A stretch of DNA of 64,000 bases from SIG714 sp964638675 (GTDB lineage Bacteria > Bacillota > Clostridia > Oscillospirales > CAG-272). Positions within the stretch are counted from its first letter, which is position 1. Each line of letters opens with the position of its first letter. The translations under genes were made by a program, and so were the position numbers. The stretch spans positions 61,894 to 125,893 of the forward strand of contig CAZXAU010000007.1 of assembly GCA_964638675.1 (NCBI GenBank). The letters run 5' to 3'. Below, in pieces: positions 24,485 to 34,258 of the stretch. The notes under the pieces were generated by a model that was given only the letters and a program-made list of their open reading frames with translations, searched no databases and was not told where the DNA came from.

Positions 24485-25789
24485 TCAACCCATAACCGCT
24501 TTGATAAAATCAGCACCGCTGCTTTCCGAAAATTCTACATTTACTCCGAGTGCCGCTGACAGCTCATCGGGCGTTGTGCCGTCGAGCATCATGTCTCTTT
24601 CACTGCGAAGTGCAACTGCCGGCAATATGAGTTTATCTCCGAGATGTTTTCCTTTAAGTTGTGCTATAACATCGCATCCGCACAAAAGTCCTGCGACCGT
24701 TATATTGTCTCCGAAAAAATCGTTCCTTATTTTATATACACTGATTTTTGTTTTCGGACAGGTATAACTTATTTTATCGGCAAGCGATTTTATAAAGGCA
24801 TACGCCGAGCAGCCTGTCGCTATCGACACATCACGCTCAAGCGATATATCATAATCCTCTTTTATGAAAGAAAACTCGTCGTCAAATTCTTCCTTCATTG
24901 ACGTGATCATTCCGACGCCGTTTTCTATCTGCATATATCCTTCGTAGTATTCACCCTCATGCAACTCTCTGCCTGCTTTTATATACAGTTCGTCTGCGGC
25001 AAAGAAAATACGGCTTCCGTGCTTTTCATAGCACTCATCGGCAAATTTTTCGACAGCCGATATAATTTCCGAGCATTCGCTTGGGCTAAACATTTCGAGA
25101 TCATAAAGTCCATCACGGTATTTTGTAAGACCTGACGGAACGATTGACACGCTCTGCACATTCGGGTACATTCTTTCAAGATCACGCATTGAGCGAATAA
25201 GCTCCTCACCGTCATTAAGACCCTTGCATACAACGAGCTGACAGTTCATCATAATTCCGCCTGCTCTCAGTCTCTCCATCTTTTCGAGAATATCCCCTGC
25301 AAAGCGGTTTTTCATCATCATGCAACGCAATCCGGGATTTGTAGTATGCACCGAGATATTGACGGGTGACATCTTCATTTTCACGATCCTGTCTATGTCG
25401 GCGATCGACATATTTGTCATCGTGATATAGTTTCCCATTAAAAAGGAAAGTCTTGAATCATCGTCTTTGAAATAGAGAGTATCTCTCATTCCCTTCGGGA
25501 GCTGATCGATAAAGCAGAATACGCATTTATTCCTGCATGAATGCTTTTCATCCATGAGGTATGTATCCGAATCGAGCCCTATATCGTCATATTCCCCTTT
25601 TCTGATACAGATATCGAAAAGCTCGGCTCCCCGGTGGATCTTGAGAACGACCGATCTATCGGTAAGATAAAAACGGTAGTCAAGAACATCATTGACATCG
25701 TTTCCGTTTACCGATATCAGAATGTCGCCTGCTTTTATCCCATGCCGTTCGGCAATGCTGCCTTTTTCAACACTTTTAATCTCAATCAT
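24485..25789 (-). CDS. PDZ/radical-SAM-like DUF512 protein
   Basis: A 434-residue protein with an N-terminal PDZ-like segment (AERHGIKAGDILISVNG, about 15-31), then a C-x3-C-x2-C cluster (CRNKCVFC, about 84-91) typical of radical SAM iron-sulfur sites, and the C-terminal DUF512 domain. Proteins of this architecture are common in Clostridia and often lie beside der; their reaction is not established to my knowledge. I chose the ATG at 25789 (MIEIKSVEKG) because it gives the family N-terminus. The in-frame ATG at 25843 adds 18 unconserved residues. Confidence 0.88.
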   Translation of the reverse strand: MIEIKSVEKGSIAERHGIKAGDILISVNGNDVNDVLDYRFYLTDRSVVLKIHRGAELFDICIRKGEYDDIGLDSDTYLMDEKHSCRNKCVFCFIDQLPKGMRDTLYFKDDDSRLSFLMGNYITMTNMSIADIDRIVKMKMSPVNISVHTTNPGLRCMMMKNRFAGDILEKMERLRAGGIMMNCQLVVCKGLNDGEELIRSMRDLERMYPNVQSVSIVPSGLTKYRDGLYDLEMFSPSECSEIISAVEKFADECYEKHGSRIFFAADELYIKAGRELHEGEYYEGYMQIENGVGMITSMKEEFDDEFSFIKEDYDISLERDVSIATGCSAYAFIKSLADKISYTCPKTKISVYKIRNDFFGDNITVAGLLCGCDVIAQLKGKHLGDKLILPAVALRSERDMMLDGTTPDELSAALGVNVEFSESSGADFIKAVMG

Positions 25790-25868
25790 TGCAAACCGAC
25801 CTATATTATTTTGTAAAGACAAACACTGCGTCATTTGAAGCAATGTCCGATCATATATACCATTATTT

Positions 25869-25913
25869 TAAAAAATAAGGGTAGGTTTAGACATACGCCC
25901 GAAACCCGCCCTC
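25869..25913 (-). terminator. Terminator of yceD-rpmF
   Basis: An 11-pair stem with one mismatch and one G-T pair (25878-25889 with 25902-25913) is followed on the minus strand by attttttaaa. Confidence 0.75.
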
Positions 25914-25926
25914 ATTTATATGCAGA

Positions 25927-26112
25927 TTATGCTTCTTCTTTTTGAATGATTACTTTTCCGCCGTAAAATCCGCACTTCTTGCAAACTCTGTGTGCAAGAT
26001 TGTATTCGCCGCATTTGGAGCATTTTACCATTGTGGGAGCATCGAGCTTCCATGTTGACGAGCGTCTCTTGTCACGTCTTGCTTTTGAAACCTTTCTCTT
26101 CGGTACTGCCAT
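25927..26112 (-). CDS. rpmF: Ribosomal protein L32
   Basis: A 61-residue 50S subunit protein starting MAVPKRKVSKARRDKRR with a four-Cys zinc knuckle (CSKCGEYNLAHRVCKKCG). GGAGG lies seven bases before the ATG at 26112. An ATG at 26118 lies too close to that site. It follows yceD by 42 bases, the usual order in bacteria. Confidence 0.97.
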   Translation of the reverse strand: MAVPKRKVSKARRDKRRSSTWKLDAPTMVKCSKCGEYNLAHRVCKKCGFYGGKVIIQKEEA

Positions 26113-26154
26113 GACCATTCCTCCTTGGATTTCTTTATCATTAAATTATTATCA

Positions 26155-26682
26155 TCATTTATCGCCGCCGTTTTCGGCAAGCTTTTTCAGTGCTTCATCC
26201 CATACAGACGGCTGTTTTTCCTCTTTGCACTGACACTCTCCGTCATTCAGGTTTTGTCCGCAGATCGGACAAAGTCCTTTACAGTCGTCACAGCAGAGAT
26301 GCTTCATCGGAAATGAGAGAACGAATTCTTCTCTGACTGTATCATCAACATCAATACATCCGTCGTTTTCGATCTCGATATAATCAAGATCATCAAAACC
26401 GTCATTGCTGTTTTGCAAAGTGCCCTTTTTCACAAGCGTTCTCGCAATTTCAAGGCAAAGCGTGTTCTTTATGGGTTTTGCACATCTGTCGCAAAATGTA
26501 TCATAAGTTATTTCCGCATCAATCTTCAGTGAAATGTAACCGGCAGTATTTTTTACTGTGCCACGTACATAAAGCGGCTCGGGAAAGATCACATTATAGA
26601 ATTCATCTTCGATTGTGAGTGGGTAATCAAAGGAAAGTTCTTTTATTATACCTTCGGATAATTCGGAAAGATCAAGCCTCAT
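26155..26682 (-). CDS. yceD: YceD family protein (DUF177)
   Basis: A 175-residue protein of the YceD/DUF177 family, nearly always encoded before rpmF and linked to 23S rRNA or 50S assembly. The family core (YVRGTVKNTAGYISLKIDAE, FCDRCAKPI) is followed by an acidic region and an additional Cys cluster (CCDDCKGLCPICGQNL ... CQC), which probably binds zinc. The gene precedes rpmF. Confidence 0.93.
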   Translation of the reverse strand: MRLDLSELSEGIIKELSFDYPLTIEDEFYNVIFPEPLYVRGTVKNTAGYISLKIDAEITYDTFCDRCAKPIKNTLCLEIARTLVKKGTLQNSNDGFDDLDYIEIENDGCIDVDDTVREEFVLSFPMKHLCCDDCKGLCPICGQNLNDGECQCKEEKQPSVWDEALKKLAENGGDK

Positions 26683-26783
26683 TTCAGACCTCTAACTTAT
26701 ACAACAGATTGTCACAAACTGTATTATATTCCACTTTCTCTATTTTGTCAAGTGTTTTTTTGTAATTTCATGATTTTTTCTCA

Positions 26784-27521
26784 TTAATTCTCGTCATTCA
26801 GCTGCGACAGCTTCGACAGCTCGCTGTATGCCGCAAAATCGGTTCGTGCAACGCTCATAGGTGTAAGCGATATATATCCGTTCATCACGCAATCGGTATC
26901 AATCGTGAGGTCTTTTGTTCCCTCGTATACCGAATATCCTTGTTGATAAAACATATTTTTCTCTTTTTCAACAAAGTGATCCTTATAATATGCACCGCCC
27001 TGCTTTGTCACTCTCAGTCCTTTGACCGAAAGCGGAATATTTACATTGTATATCCTGTTTTTCTCAAAAAGCTTATTCCTGTATACAAAATCAAATATCC
27101 TCGGAAGCTCTCTTCTTGCACTGTCAAACACGAAAAAGTCGGTTGAAAGTGCGATTCCGTTATGACCGTTAAGTGCCGCCTCAAATATCGCCGCCACCGT
27201 TCCGGAATACAGAATATCCTCGCCGATATTGTAGCCGTTGTTCACTCCCGATATAACAAGGTCGTATTTTCTCTCAAGTCCTATGATTCCGAATCGCACG
27301 CAGTCGGCAGGCGATGAATCGACCGTATAACACTCGGCCCCTTCTATCGCATCGACCTTTTTTATCTCAAAGGCATTATGTATATCGATCGAGTGGCTTT
27401 TTCCGCTCTGCTGATATTTCGGAGCGATCAGCGTGACTTCCCCGAGCGTTTTTGCATACTCGGCACTGACTCTTATGCCCTCGCAATCTATACCGTCGTC
27501 ATTTACTATAAGTATTTTCAA
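26784..27521 (-). CDS. surE: 5'/3'-nucleotidase SurE
   Basis: A 245-residue metal-dependent phosphatase that dephosphorylates nucleoside monophosphates. The N-terminus MKILIVNDDGIDCEGI carries the Asp pair, SGKSHSIDI and SGVNNGYNIGEDILYSGTV the other metal and substrate residues. It follows a DHH phosphoesterase by 42 bases, so the cluster joins several nucleotide-turnover enzymes. Confidence 0.96.
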   Translation of the reverse strand: MKILIVNDDGIDCEGIRVSAEYAKTLGEVTLIAPKYQQSGKSHSIDIHNAFEIKKVDAIEGAECYTVDSSPADCVRFGIIGLERKYDLVISGVNNGYNIGEDILYSGTVAAIFEAALNGHNGIALSTDFFVFDSARRELPRIFDFVYRNKLFEKNRIYNVNIPLSVKGLRVTKQGGAYYKDHFVEKEKNMFYQQGYSVYEGTKDLTIDTDCVMNGYISLTPMSVARTDFAAYSELSKLSQLNDEN

Positions 27522-27563
27522 TTTGTTTACACCCTTTTTATTTCCTTAATTATTATGTTCTTC

Positions 27564-28535
27564 TTACATCCAGCCTTCGTTGTTTTCCTTATATTCCTTT
27601 ATTGCCGCATCGGCATCTGCGAGAATAAGCGCAAGCTCATCCTTTGAGTGCAGGGTTGCTCCAGATGCATTTGCGTGACCGCCGCCCCGATATTTTTCGC
27701 CTATCTGATTTATCGGCATGAATCTTGAACGCAGTCTGACTCTTATCGTGCCGTCTCCGTTTTCTATAAACGCTATCCAGAACAGCGAACCCTTTATCGA
27801 ATCGAGCAGTGAAATGGCTCCGCTTGCATCCTCTTTAGACAGATTCCAATCTTTTTGTGTCTGCTCATCTATATACAGATAGGCAACGCCGTTTTCGGTC
27901 ATCTGTGTCTTTTCAAATATGTATGATCTGAACTTCAGTACATTATAATCGTCAAGATAGAGATTAGCATTCAGCTTCTCTGTGTCGATTCCCTTATCAA
28001 GAAGTTTTGCCGCAATTCTCATACTATCGCCCGTTACGCCGAATTTGAATCTCCCTGTATCGGTCACGATTCCGGTATATATTATCCTTGCGGCATTTGC
28101 CGAAACCTCAAGCCCTGACGTGAAACAGAGATCGGCTATCATTTCACTTGCCGACGAGCGGTAGTCCTCGACCCACATGAGGTCGCCGTACGGTTCAATA
28201 TTTATATGGTGATCTATCTTTATAAGCTCCTTTGCAAGCTTCAGCTTACTGTTCGATACTCTCGCCAATGTTCCGCAGTCTGTAACGATTGCAAGTGCAT
28301 TTTCATATTCTTCATCGCTTATCTGTTCATCATACTCCCCTACAAAGTGAAGATAGTCGGATATATCATCGCCTATCGCATATATCTTCTTTTCGGGAAA
28401 ATTATCACGTAACACCTCACGAAGCCCGAGCGCCGATCCATATGCGTCCCCATCCGGTCTTATATGTCTGCTTATCACTACCGTATCGTACTGCTTTATC
28501 TTTTCAATTATTTTTTCTGCGATTATTTTATCCAT
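27564..28535 (-). CDS. DHH-family phosphoesterase (NrnA-like), paralogue 1
   Basis: A 323-residue DHH/DHHA1 phosphoesterase of the NrnA type, which degrades short oligonucleotides or phosphoadenosine phosphate. The motifs are RPDGDAYGS (about 25-33), TDCG, DHH (KIDHHIN, near 110), and the C-terminal GGGHANASGAT (substrate binding). It is probably cytoplasmic. It lies between its paralogue (28658-29593) and surE, all leftward. Confidence 0.93.
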   Translation of the reverse strand: MDKIIAEKIIEKIKQYDTVVISRHIRPDGDAYGSALGLREVLRDNFPEKKIYAIGDDISDYLHFVGEYDEQISDEEYENALAIVTDCGTLARVSNSKLKLAKELIKIDHHINIEPYGDLMWVEDYRSSASEMIADLCFTSGLEVSANAARIIYTGIVTDTGRFKFGVTGDSMRIAAKLLDKGIDTEKLNANLYLDDYNVLKFRSYIFEKTQMTENGVAYLYIDEQTQKDWNLSKEDASGAISLLDSIKGSLFWIAFIENGDGTIRVRLRSRFMPINQIGEKYRGGGHANASGATLHSKDELALILADADAAIKEYKENNEGWM

Positions 28536-28569
28536 ATTGTTTTTTCCTTTCGTTGAAGTTAGTTGGCGT

Positions 28570-28645
28570 TTTGTAATCGGGGGAACTTTCTGTAAAAAGT
28601 CTTTAGTTCGCCCCGTGCCCCCTTAAAGACTTTATTGAAGAAAGA
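28570..28645 (-). repeat. Intergenic repeat, family 3, copy 2
   Basis: Contains gggggaactttctgtaaaaag and ccccttaaagactttattg, matching blocks of the region at 24297-24390. It separates the two DHH paralogues (start of one at 28535, end of the other at 28658). Confidence 0.55.
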
Positions 28646-28657
28646 GCGTAATCATTA

Positions 28658-29593
28658 TCACTCTTCTATAAGAGCCTCAAGATCTGCAAGCATTGCCATT
28701 GCTTCTTCCCTATCCTTAACAGTAGCTCCGCTTGCCTTTGCGTGTCCGCCGCCGCCGTATTTTACTGCTATGGGATTTATATTGTATTTTGATGAGCGAA
28801 GCTCTACAAGAACTCCTTCATGAGTTTCGGTGAAATTGACCCATATATCGACACCTTTGATATCCGACATCGTGTTCACCATTCCCCTTGATACCGTGAA
28901 AGTGTCGGCGCTGATCTGCTCAAGCTCATCTGCGCTCGTATAAATATACGCAACCTTTTTCGGCGTGAATTTTATCTTCAGAGTGAATGAGGCACGCAGC
29001 TTCATGTCCTCGAAATCGCTCGCATAAAGGTTTCTGTAGATATCTGAAATATCGAATCGACTTTCCATAAGAAATGAAGCAAGTGCAAAGGTGCGTGCCG
29101 ATGTCGAATCATATCTGAATCTTCCCGAATCGGTCACCATTCCGGTATAGATTATTTTTGCCGCCTTAGATGAAAGAGTCCATCCGCTCTCCTTCACAAG
29201 GGCGGCAATCTCACCGGCACAGCTTTCAAAGCTTGTTTCGATCACTTCGATATCGGCAAATTTTTCACAGAAAATATGATGGTCGATCCTCAGTGTTTTC
29301 TCGGCAAGCGTATATCTTTTATCGCTCACGAGATTCGGAACCGCACTGTCGAGTATGATGACAAGTGCATTCTCGTATTCACTGTCCTCTATCATATCCG
29401 GGGTGGAATCCTCGATGAAAGAATATCTTTTCGGATCATCTCCGACGGCATACACTTTCTTTTCGGGAAAATTTTCGGCAATAACAGTCTTAAGTCCGAT
29501 CTGCGAACCGATAGCGTCACCGTCCGGGTTACTATGCCTGTGAATGATTATCTTATCGTATTTTTCAATTTCTCTTATAATTTCTTCAAACAT
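28658..29593 (-). CDS. DHH-family phosphoesterase (NrnA-like), paralogue 2
   Basis: A 311-residue relative of the preceding gene, about as long and alignable from end to end. The motifs are NPDGDAIGS, DSAVP, RIDHHIF and GGGHAKASGAT. The tandem arrangement points to a local duplication followed by divergence. The first His motif is RHSNPDGDA here and RHIRPDGDA in paralogue 1. All metal ligands are present in both, so both should be active, perhaps on different short oligonucleotides. Confidence 0.92.
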   Translation of the reverse strand: MFEEIIREIEKYDKIIIHRHSNPDGDAIGSQIGLKTVIAENFPEKKVYAVGDDPKRYSFIEDSTPDMIEDSEYENALVIILDSAVPNLVSDKRYTLAEKTLRIDHHIFCEKFADIEVIETSFESCAGEIAALVKESGWTLSSKAAKIIYTGMVTDSGRFRYDSTSARTFALASFLMESRFDISDIYRNLYASDFEDMKLRASFTLKIKFTPKKVAYIYTSADELEQISADTFTVSRGMVNTMSDIKGVDIWVNFTETHEGVLVELRSSKYNINPIAVKYGGGGHAKASGATVKDREEAMAMLADLEALIEE

Positions 29594-29737
29594 CCGCTTT
29601 ATTCCTTATATCTTTTGTGTTACTCATACTGTATTTTATCATATCTTGTCATTCTTTGCAAGCCGATTTTTATAAATATTTTCTCTTTTTTACCCTGAAA
29701 CTAAAGCAACAGGTTGAATCAATCAACCATTCGGTTA

Positions 29738-29766
29738 TTGATTTTTAAAAAAAGGTATGATATAAT
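29738..29766 (+). promoter_or_regulatory. Sigma A promoter of the ABC exporter pair
   Basis: TTGATT (29738-29743), 17 bases, TATAAT (29761-29766), about 60 bases before the GTG start. Confidence 0.78.
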
Positions 29767-29826
29767 GGACAAAAGCATCGGAAAACATGATTTATTATGA
29801 CATTTACCGCAAAAGGATGTGATATA

Positions 29827-31674
29827 GTGAAGCTTAAATTCAAAAGAAAAAAAGAGAAAGATAAGGATTCGCTGTCTTTCAGAGAAATATTCAGGTACAA
29901 TCTGACTGCCCTGAAAATGGTACAACGTGCCTCATCTTGGTATATCCCCATAACAATAATAATGTGCACGATCAGCTCTGTCATAAATTTTTATTCATAC
30001 ACCTGGACTATACGCTATATCCTGAACGGTTTTCAAACCGGAGAGGATAAGGGGAATATAATTCGGACAATACTGATCATATTCGGAATACAACTGCTTT
30101 CCTGGATCGTTCAGGACATATACTATGCACTTATAAATGTTAAAATGACTAACAACATAACTAAATATGTACGCAAGACATTGTTTAAAAAAGCAGGCGA
30201 AGTCGATCTTGAGTGCTACGAAAATCCTGATTTTTATGACAAATATGTAAAAGCTATGGACGAAGCGTCAGACAGAGTTTTCGCCGTTATCTCATCGTTG
30301 ACCGATATCGTCTGGCTTGTGATGTCGGTAATTCTGAATGGCGGAATTCTTATAGTTATCGATCCGTTTCTCGTCTTGTTTGCGATCTTCCCGATTCTAT
30401 TCGGTCTGCTCAGAAAGAAAGAGCTGAAGGTGTATTATAAATATGTCGCCGATCAAAAACCGATCGACCGACGCAAAAATTATATCAGACGAACCTTTTA
30501 TCTGAATGACTACGCAAAAGAAATGCGTCTGACCGATATGGCACCCTCTCAGATTCGCCACTTCAAAGAGCTTTACGGAAAATACAAGGTAATACTCAGA
30601 AAGCACGGTGTAAAACGCACGATCCTCGGATTTTTGGGTGAATGCTCGGGTGACCTCATCAGCTCTGTCGGAAGTCTGCTTTATGCTGTTTTTCGTACGG
30701 TCGTTTCACGCACTATGCTTATCGGTGACTGTGCCGTAACAATTGAGGCAATTCAGACCTTGAACTCCTATCTCAACAGCTCGGTAACAGATATTGCTGC
30801 ATTCGCAGAGCACGCTCTTTATCTTCGTGATATGAATGAATTCCTGAATTATGTCCCGAAGATCAAGGAAAACGAGAATGGACTGATAGCAAAGCCGGGA
30901 GTTATCAGATTTGAAAATGTCTGCTTTGCCTATACTGGAAGCGATAAAAATGCACTCGATAATCTTTCATTCACAATTGCCCCCGATGAAAAGATCGCAC
31001 TCGTAGGCTGCAACGGTGCAGGAAAAAGCACAATTGTCAAATTGCTCCTCCATCTTTATGAGCCTACTCAGGGGCGTATAACACTTAACGGTGTGGATAT
31101 AAAGGAATACAATCTCACTTCATACCGTTCGCTCTTCTCAACATTGTTCCAGGATTACAAAAGCTTTTCACTTTCTGTTGCCGAAAATGTGGCAAAAAGA
31201 CCGCTCATTGAGGGCGACCGTGAAAAAGTTGAGTCTGCACTCACTCTTTCGGGCATTGGAGAAAAGATATCAACCTTTTCCAATGGTGTGGACAGTATAC
31301 TCACTAAAGAATTCGATCCGGACGGCATTGTTATGTCGGGAGGAGAAACGCAAAAGCTTCAGCTTGCTTCGGTCTTCTTTTCGGGGGCACACTTTGCACT
31401 TCTTGATGAACCTTCGTCTGCTCTTGATCCGATTGCCGAATACAAAATGTTTGAAGGAATGATAAACGCAACTCAGGGAAAATCGGTAATTTTCATATCC
31501 CACCGTCTTTCTTCGGCTGTGATTGCAGACAAAATTGTGGTGATTGACAATGGCTGCGTGGCACAGATAGGTAATCACGCCGAGCTTATGCACAGCGGCG
31601 GTCTTTACAGCGAAATGTTCAACCGTCAGGCAGAAAATTATGTTGACAGCCCAGACGCTGATTCGAATAACTGA
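29827..31674 (+). CDS. ABC exporter half-transporter, subunit 1
   Basis: A ~615-residue fused membrane-ATPase half-transporter with about six helices (to residue ~330) and a nucleotide-binding domain. Walker A is GCNGAGKST, the signature is MSGGETQKLQLAS, and Walker B is LLDEPSSALD. The GTG at 29827 is favoured because AAAAGGA lies nine bases upstream; an ATG at 29797 is possible. The partner at 31786-33594 has the same architecture, so they probably form a heterodimeric exporter. The substrate is unknown. Confidence 0.92.
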   Translation: MKLKFKRKKEKDKDSLSFREIFRYNLTALKMVQRASSWYIPITIIMCTISSVINFYSYTWTIRYILNGFQTGEDKGNIIRTILIIFGIQLLSWIVQDIYYALINVKMTNNITKYVRKTLFKKAGEVDLECYENPDFYDKYVKAMDEASDRVFAVISSLTDIVWLVMSVILNGGILIVIDPFLVLFAIFPILFGLLRKKELKVYYKYVADQKPIDRRKNYIRRTFYLNDYAKEMRLTDMAPSQIRHFKELYGKYKVILRKHGVKRTILGFLGECSGDLISSVGSLLYAVFRTVVSRTMLIGDCAVTIEAIQTLNSYLNSSVTDIAAFAEHALYLRDMNEFLNYVPKIKENENGLIAKPGVIRFENVCFAYTGSDKNALDNLSFTIAPDEKIALVGCNGAGKSTIVKLLLHLYEPTQGRITLNGVDIKEYNLTSYRSLFSTLFQDYKSFSLSVAENVAKRPLIEGDREKVESALTLSGIGEKISTFSNGVDSILTKEFDPDGIVMSGGETQKLQLASVFFSGAHFALLDEPSSALDPIAEYKMFEGMINATQGKSVIFISHRLSSAVIADKIVVIDNGCVAQIGNHAELMHSGGLYSEMFNRQAENYVDSPDADSNN

Positions 31675-31785
31675 AAAAAAAGAAAGAAGTGAATAGCGTG
31701 AAAGTTATGTTTATTCAGTTTTGAATCATTATGTTTCACGTCTGAAATTATGTGCCGTCGCTTGGCGGCGGAATGGAGGTTTGAT

Positions 31786-33594
31786 ATGGCTGAAAAAAAG
31801 AAAAAACAACCGTTTTCAAATATAGTTAAGAATAACGCATATATGATAAAGAAAGTATTCGTTTATTCACCAATGCTTGTTCTGCTCTTAGTTTTTCACG
31901 GAATTATCGGCGGTCTTTACTCATCATGCAATGTTTTTTTCACTGCAATGGTCTATGAAGCACTAGAAAAGGGGGCTGAATTTTCTGAGTTTATCCCGAT
32001 ATTCATTTTCGGTGCATCGTCGCTTATAGTTTATTGGCTTGAGAGCAGATTGAACTTTCTCTACTTTCGCCCATGGATGCAAAACAAGCTACATTACGGA
32101 ATGCATGCCGAGATCTTTAACAAAAGTCTTGATGCAGATCTTTCCTGCTTTGATGATCCCGAATTTTACAACGATTTTGTCTGGGCTATGGACGAGAGCG
32201 ACAAAAGGGCAATGCAGGTCCTCGAATCCATGTCAAGTTTTATAAATACTATTATATTTACCGCTACCGCATTTACCGTGCTTTTTATGGTAAGTCCGAT
32301 AGTTGTTATAATCAATTTTGTCGGTTCGGCGATCCAATTTTTTCTGGAAAAAGCCCTTCGTAAGATCAATTTGCAGTCCTCGGTCGAAAGAAAGCCATAT
32401 GAAAGAAAGGAAAGCTATATAAACAGAGTATTTCACCTTTCCGAATACGCAAAGGAGATAAGAACATCAAGACTGTCCGAAATTCTTGTAGATGATTACG
32501 ACGAATCGGCAGAGGAGAGATTAAAGATCTCACTGAAATACAATAAAAAGAAAGTCCCTCTCTCGATTGCAGAAAATCTTTTATGGAACCTGCCGTATGC
32601 GGCTACGATCGTTGTAATCACACTCGGGTTATTCAACGGAACAGTTGCATTTGCAGGCTTTATGATAACTCTGAACAACACATGGCGTGTGAGATCTATA
32701 TTCAGAGGTGTCTCGAATCTGTACAGCGCTTTCAGCAACCATTCGCTGTATATCGACAAGTACGTGAAATTCATGAGCTACAATCCGAAGATCGTCAGCG
32801 GCGGCAAAAAAGTTCCCGATTTTCAAAGTCTTGAACTCCGGAATGTTTCCTTTAAATATAAGGATTCGGAAGACTCGCCGACCATATTGAAAAATGTCAG
32901 CCTTTCGATAAAAAAGGGACAGAAAATTGCCCTTGTCGGATATAACGGTGCAGGAAAAACAACTCTTATCAAGCTGTTTATGAGATTTTACGATCCTACC
33001 GAAGGCGAAATACTGTACAACGGAGTCAATATAAAGGAATACGATATCAGAGAATACAGAAGTCGTATAGCCGCAGTTTTCCAGGATTTCAAGCTCTTCT
33101 CGGCAACAATAGCGGAAAATGTCCTCGGAAGACCTGCCGAAAACGAAAAAGACAGAGAGGATGTCCTGAAGGCACTTCGCCACTCGTCATTCATCGATAA
33201 ATTGCAGGATATGCCAAACGGAATTGACACAATGGTCACCCGTGAATTTGACGATGAGGGCAGAGATTTTTCGGGCGGAGAATCCCAGAAGATCGCAATT
33301 GCAAGAGTATTTGTAAAGAATTACGATATCGTTGTCATGGACGAACCCTCGTCCGCACTCGATCCGATAGCCGAATACAACCTTAATCATTCGGTTGCCG
33401 AGCATCTAAAAGACAGCACCGTCATATTCATCTCCCACCGCCTTGCAACAACAAGAATGACCGATACCATTTATATGCTTGAGAACGGCACGGTAATCGA
33501 AAAAGGTTCGCACGACAGCCTTATAGCACTCGGCGGAAAATACGCCGAAATGTTTAACCTCCAGGCAAAGGCGTATAGGGCAAAAGAAGAGTGA
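31786..33594 (+). CDS. ABC exporter half-transporter, subunit 2
   Basis: A 602-residue half-transporter with a membrane part and an ATPase domain. Walker A is GYNGAGKTT, the signature is FSGGESQKIAIARVF and Walker B is VMDEPSSALD. Start at 31786 (MAEKKKKQ) has GGAGG six bases upstream; the ATG at 31750 has no site. The 111-base gap after subunit 1 carries no terminator I recognise. The canonical LSGGQ-type signature is altered in both halves (MSGGE, FSGGE). Confidence 0.93.
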   Translation: MAEKKKKQPFSNIVKNNAYMIKKVFVYSPMLVLLLVFHGIIGGLYSSCNVFFTAMVYEALEKGAEFSEFIPIFIFGASSLIVYWLESRLNFLYFRPWMQNKLHYGMHAEIFNKSLDADLSCFDDPEFYNDFVWAMDESDKRAMQVLESMSSFINTIIFTATAFTVLFMVSPIVVIINFVGSAIQFFLEKALRKINLQSSVERKPYERKESYINRVFHLSEYAKEIRTSRLSEILVDDYDESAEERLKISLKYNKKKVPLSIAENLLWNLPYAATIVVITLGLFNGTVAFAGFMITLNNTWRVRSIFRGVSNLYSAFSNHSLYIDKYVKFMSYNPKIVSGGKKVPDFQSLELRNVSFKYKDSEDSPTILKNVSLSIKKGQKIALVGYNGAGKTTLIKLFMRFYDPTEGEILYNGVNIKEYDIREYRSRIAAVFQDFKLFSATIAENVLGRPAENEKDREDVLKALRHSSFIDKLQDMPNGIDTMVTREFDDEGRDFSGGESQKIAIARVFVKNYDIVVMDEPSSALDPIAEYNLNHSVAEHLKDSTVIFISHRLATTRMTDTIYMLENGTVIEKGSHDSLIALGGKYAEMFNLQAKAYRAKEE

Positions 33595-33639
33595 GTAGTG
33601 AACGGTGAATCAAAATATATTGTTATGTGACAATGATAT

Positions 33640-33881
33640 TGCCTCGTGATACATATCGACTGACCATAAGGCAACGATTTATACGCACAAACTATATCAA
33701 TAACCGTATGGCGGGAGCAAGCTCCCGCCGCTTCTTTACTTATAATTAAAACAACATAGATGTGATTAGGCATTATTACATATCGGTCAACATTCAGGCG
33801 GAGATACCGTTCTTCAAGTAATAATAATTGTTCTTCCGCTATTTTGACGTATTTTGTGTATTCAATTTGTTCGCAGAGCAT
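33640..33881 (-). pseudogene. Remnant of a REP-associated (IS200-like Y1) transposase
   Basis: The minus-strand reading frame contains RYVIMPNHIYVVLI, close to the VIMPNHxH motif of Y1/REP-associated transposases, then KEAAGACSRHTVIDIVCAYKSL, which matches the following conserved segment (xAGAxxRxTVxDIVCxYKSL). The second metal His of the motif is replaced by Tyr. The N-terminal part and the C-terminal catalytic Tyr region are missing, and the frame runs into the end of the ABC exporter gene. It is therefore a degenerate fragment. Confidence 0.7.
33710..33729. repeat. GC-rich palindrome inside the transposase remnant
   Basis: A perfect 9-bp inverted repeat with a two-base loop (ggcgggagc/gctcccgcc). 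It encodes the AGACSR part of the remnant. It is not followed by a T run, so it is not a terminator. No other feature was recognised in 33882-34105. Confidence 0.75.
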
Positions 33882-34105
33882 TTCAGCGTAAGAAAACCTA
33901 CTCTTGCCGTATTATAAAATCGTACACGTAAGATTCGACAGGAACAATCCCCCGCCATAGGATGCGGGATAATGCCTACCGCCTGTTTTGAGTATATATT
34001 GCTATGAAATATGCACCCGATGAACTGTAATCATAATTGTCTAACCGAGGATGTTTTCTCTTCGAAATTCTTTTTCCATTATCATAACCTATCATTATTA
34101 TATAA

Positions 34106-34142
34106 AAACCGGCTGAGAAACAATATCCCAGCCGATTTTTTC
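34106..34142 (-). terminator. Terminator of the nuclease-transporter operon
   Basis: A ~10-bp stem with one mismatch (around ggctgaga/tcccagcc) has a T run on both strands. It lies ~115 bases after the stop of the last gene of the leftward operon. Confidence 0.7.
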
Positions 34143-34258
34143 AATTTTCTTATTAGAAACTGCGTAAACAGTGTCCTGTTTGTTATTCATGATGTATGCA
34201 GATAAGCTATACTATATAATTCCGTATACCCACCTGCTGCGATCGGGAATTCTCGGGC

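Noticed and set aside
34106..34192. A 30-codon ORF running through the operon terminator after the OB/Ig lipoprotein
   Set aside because: It lacks a ribosome site and overlaps the terminator hairpin.
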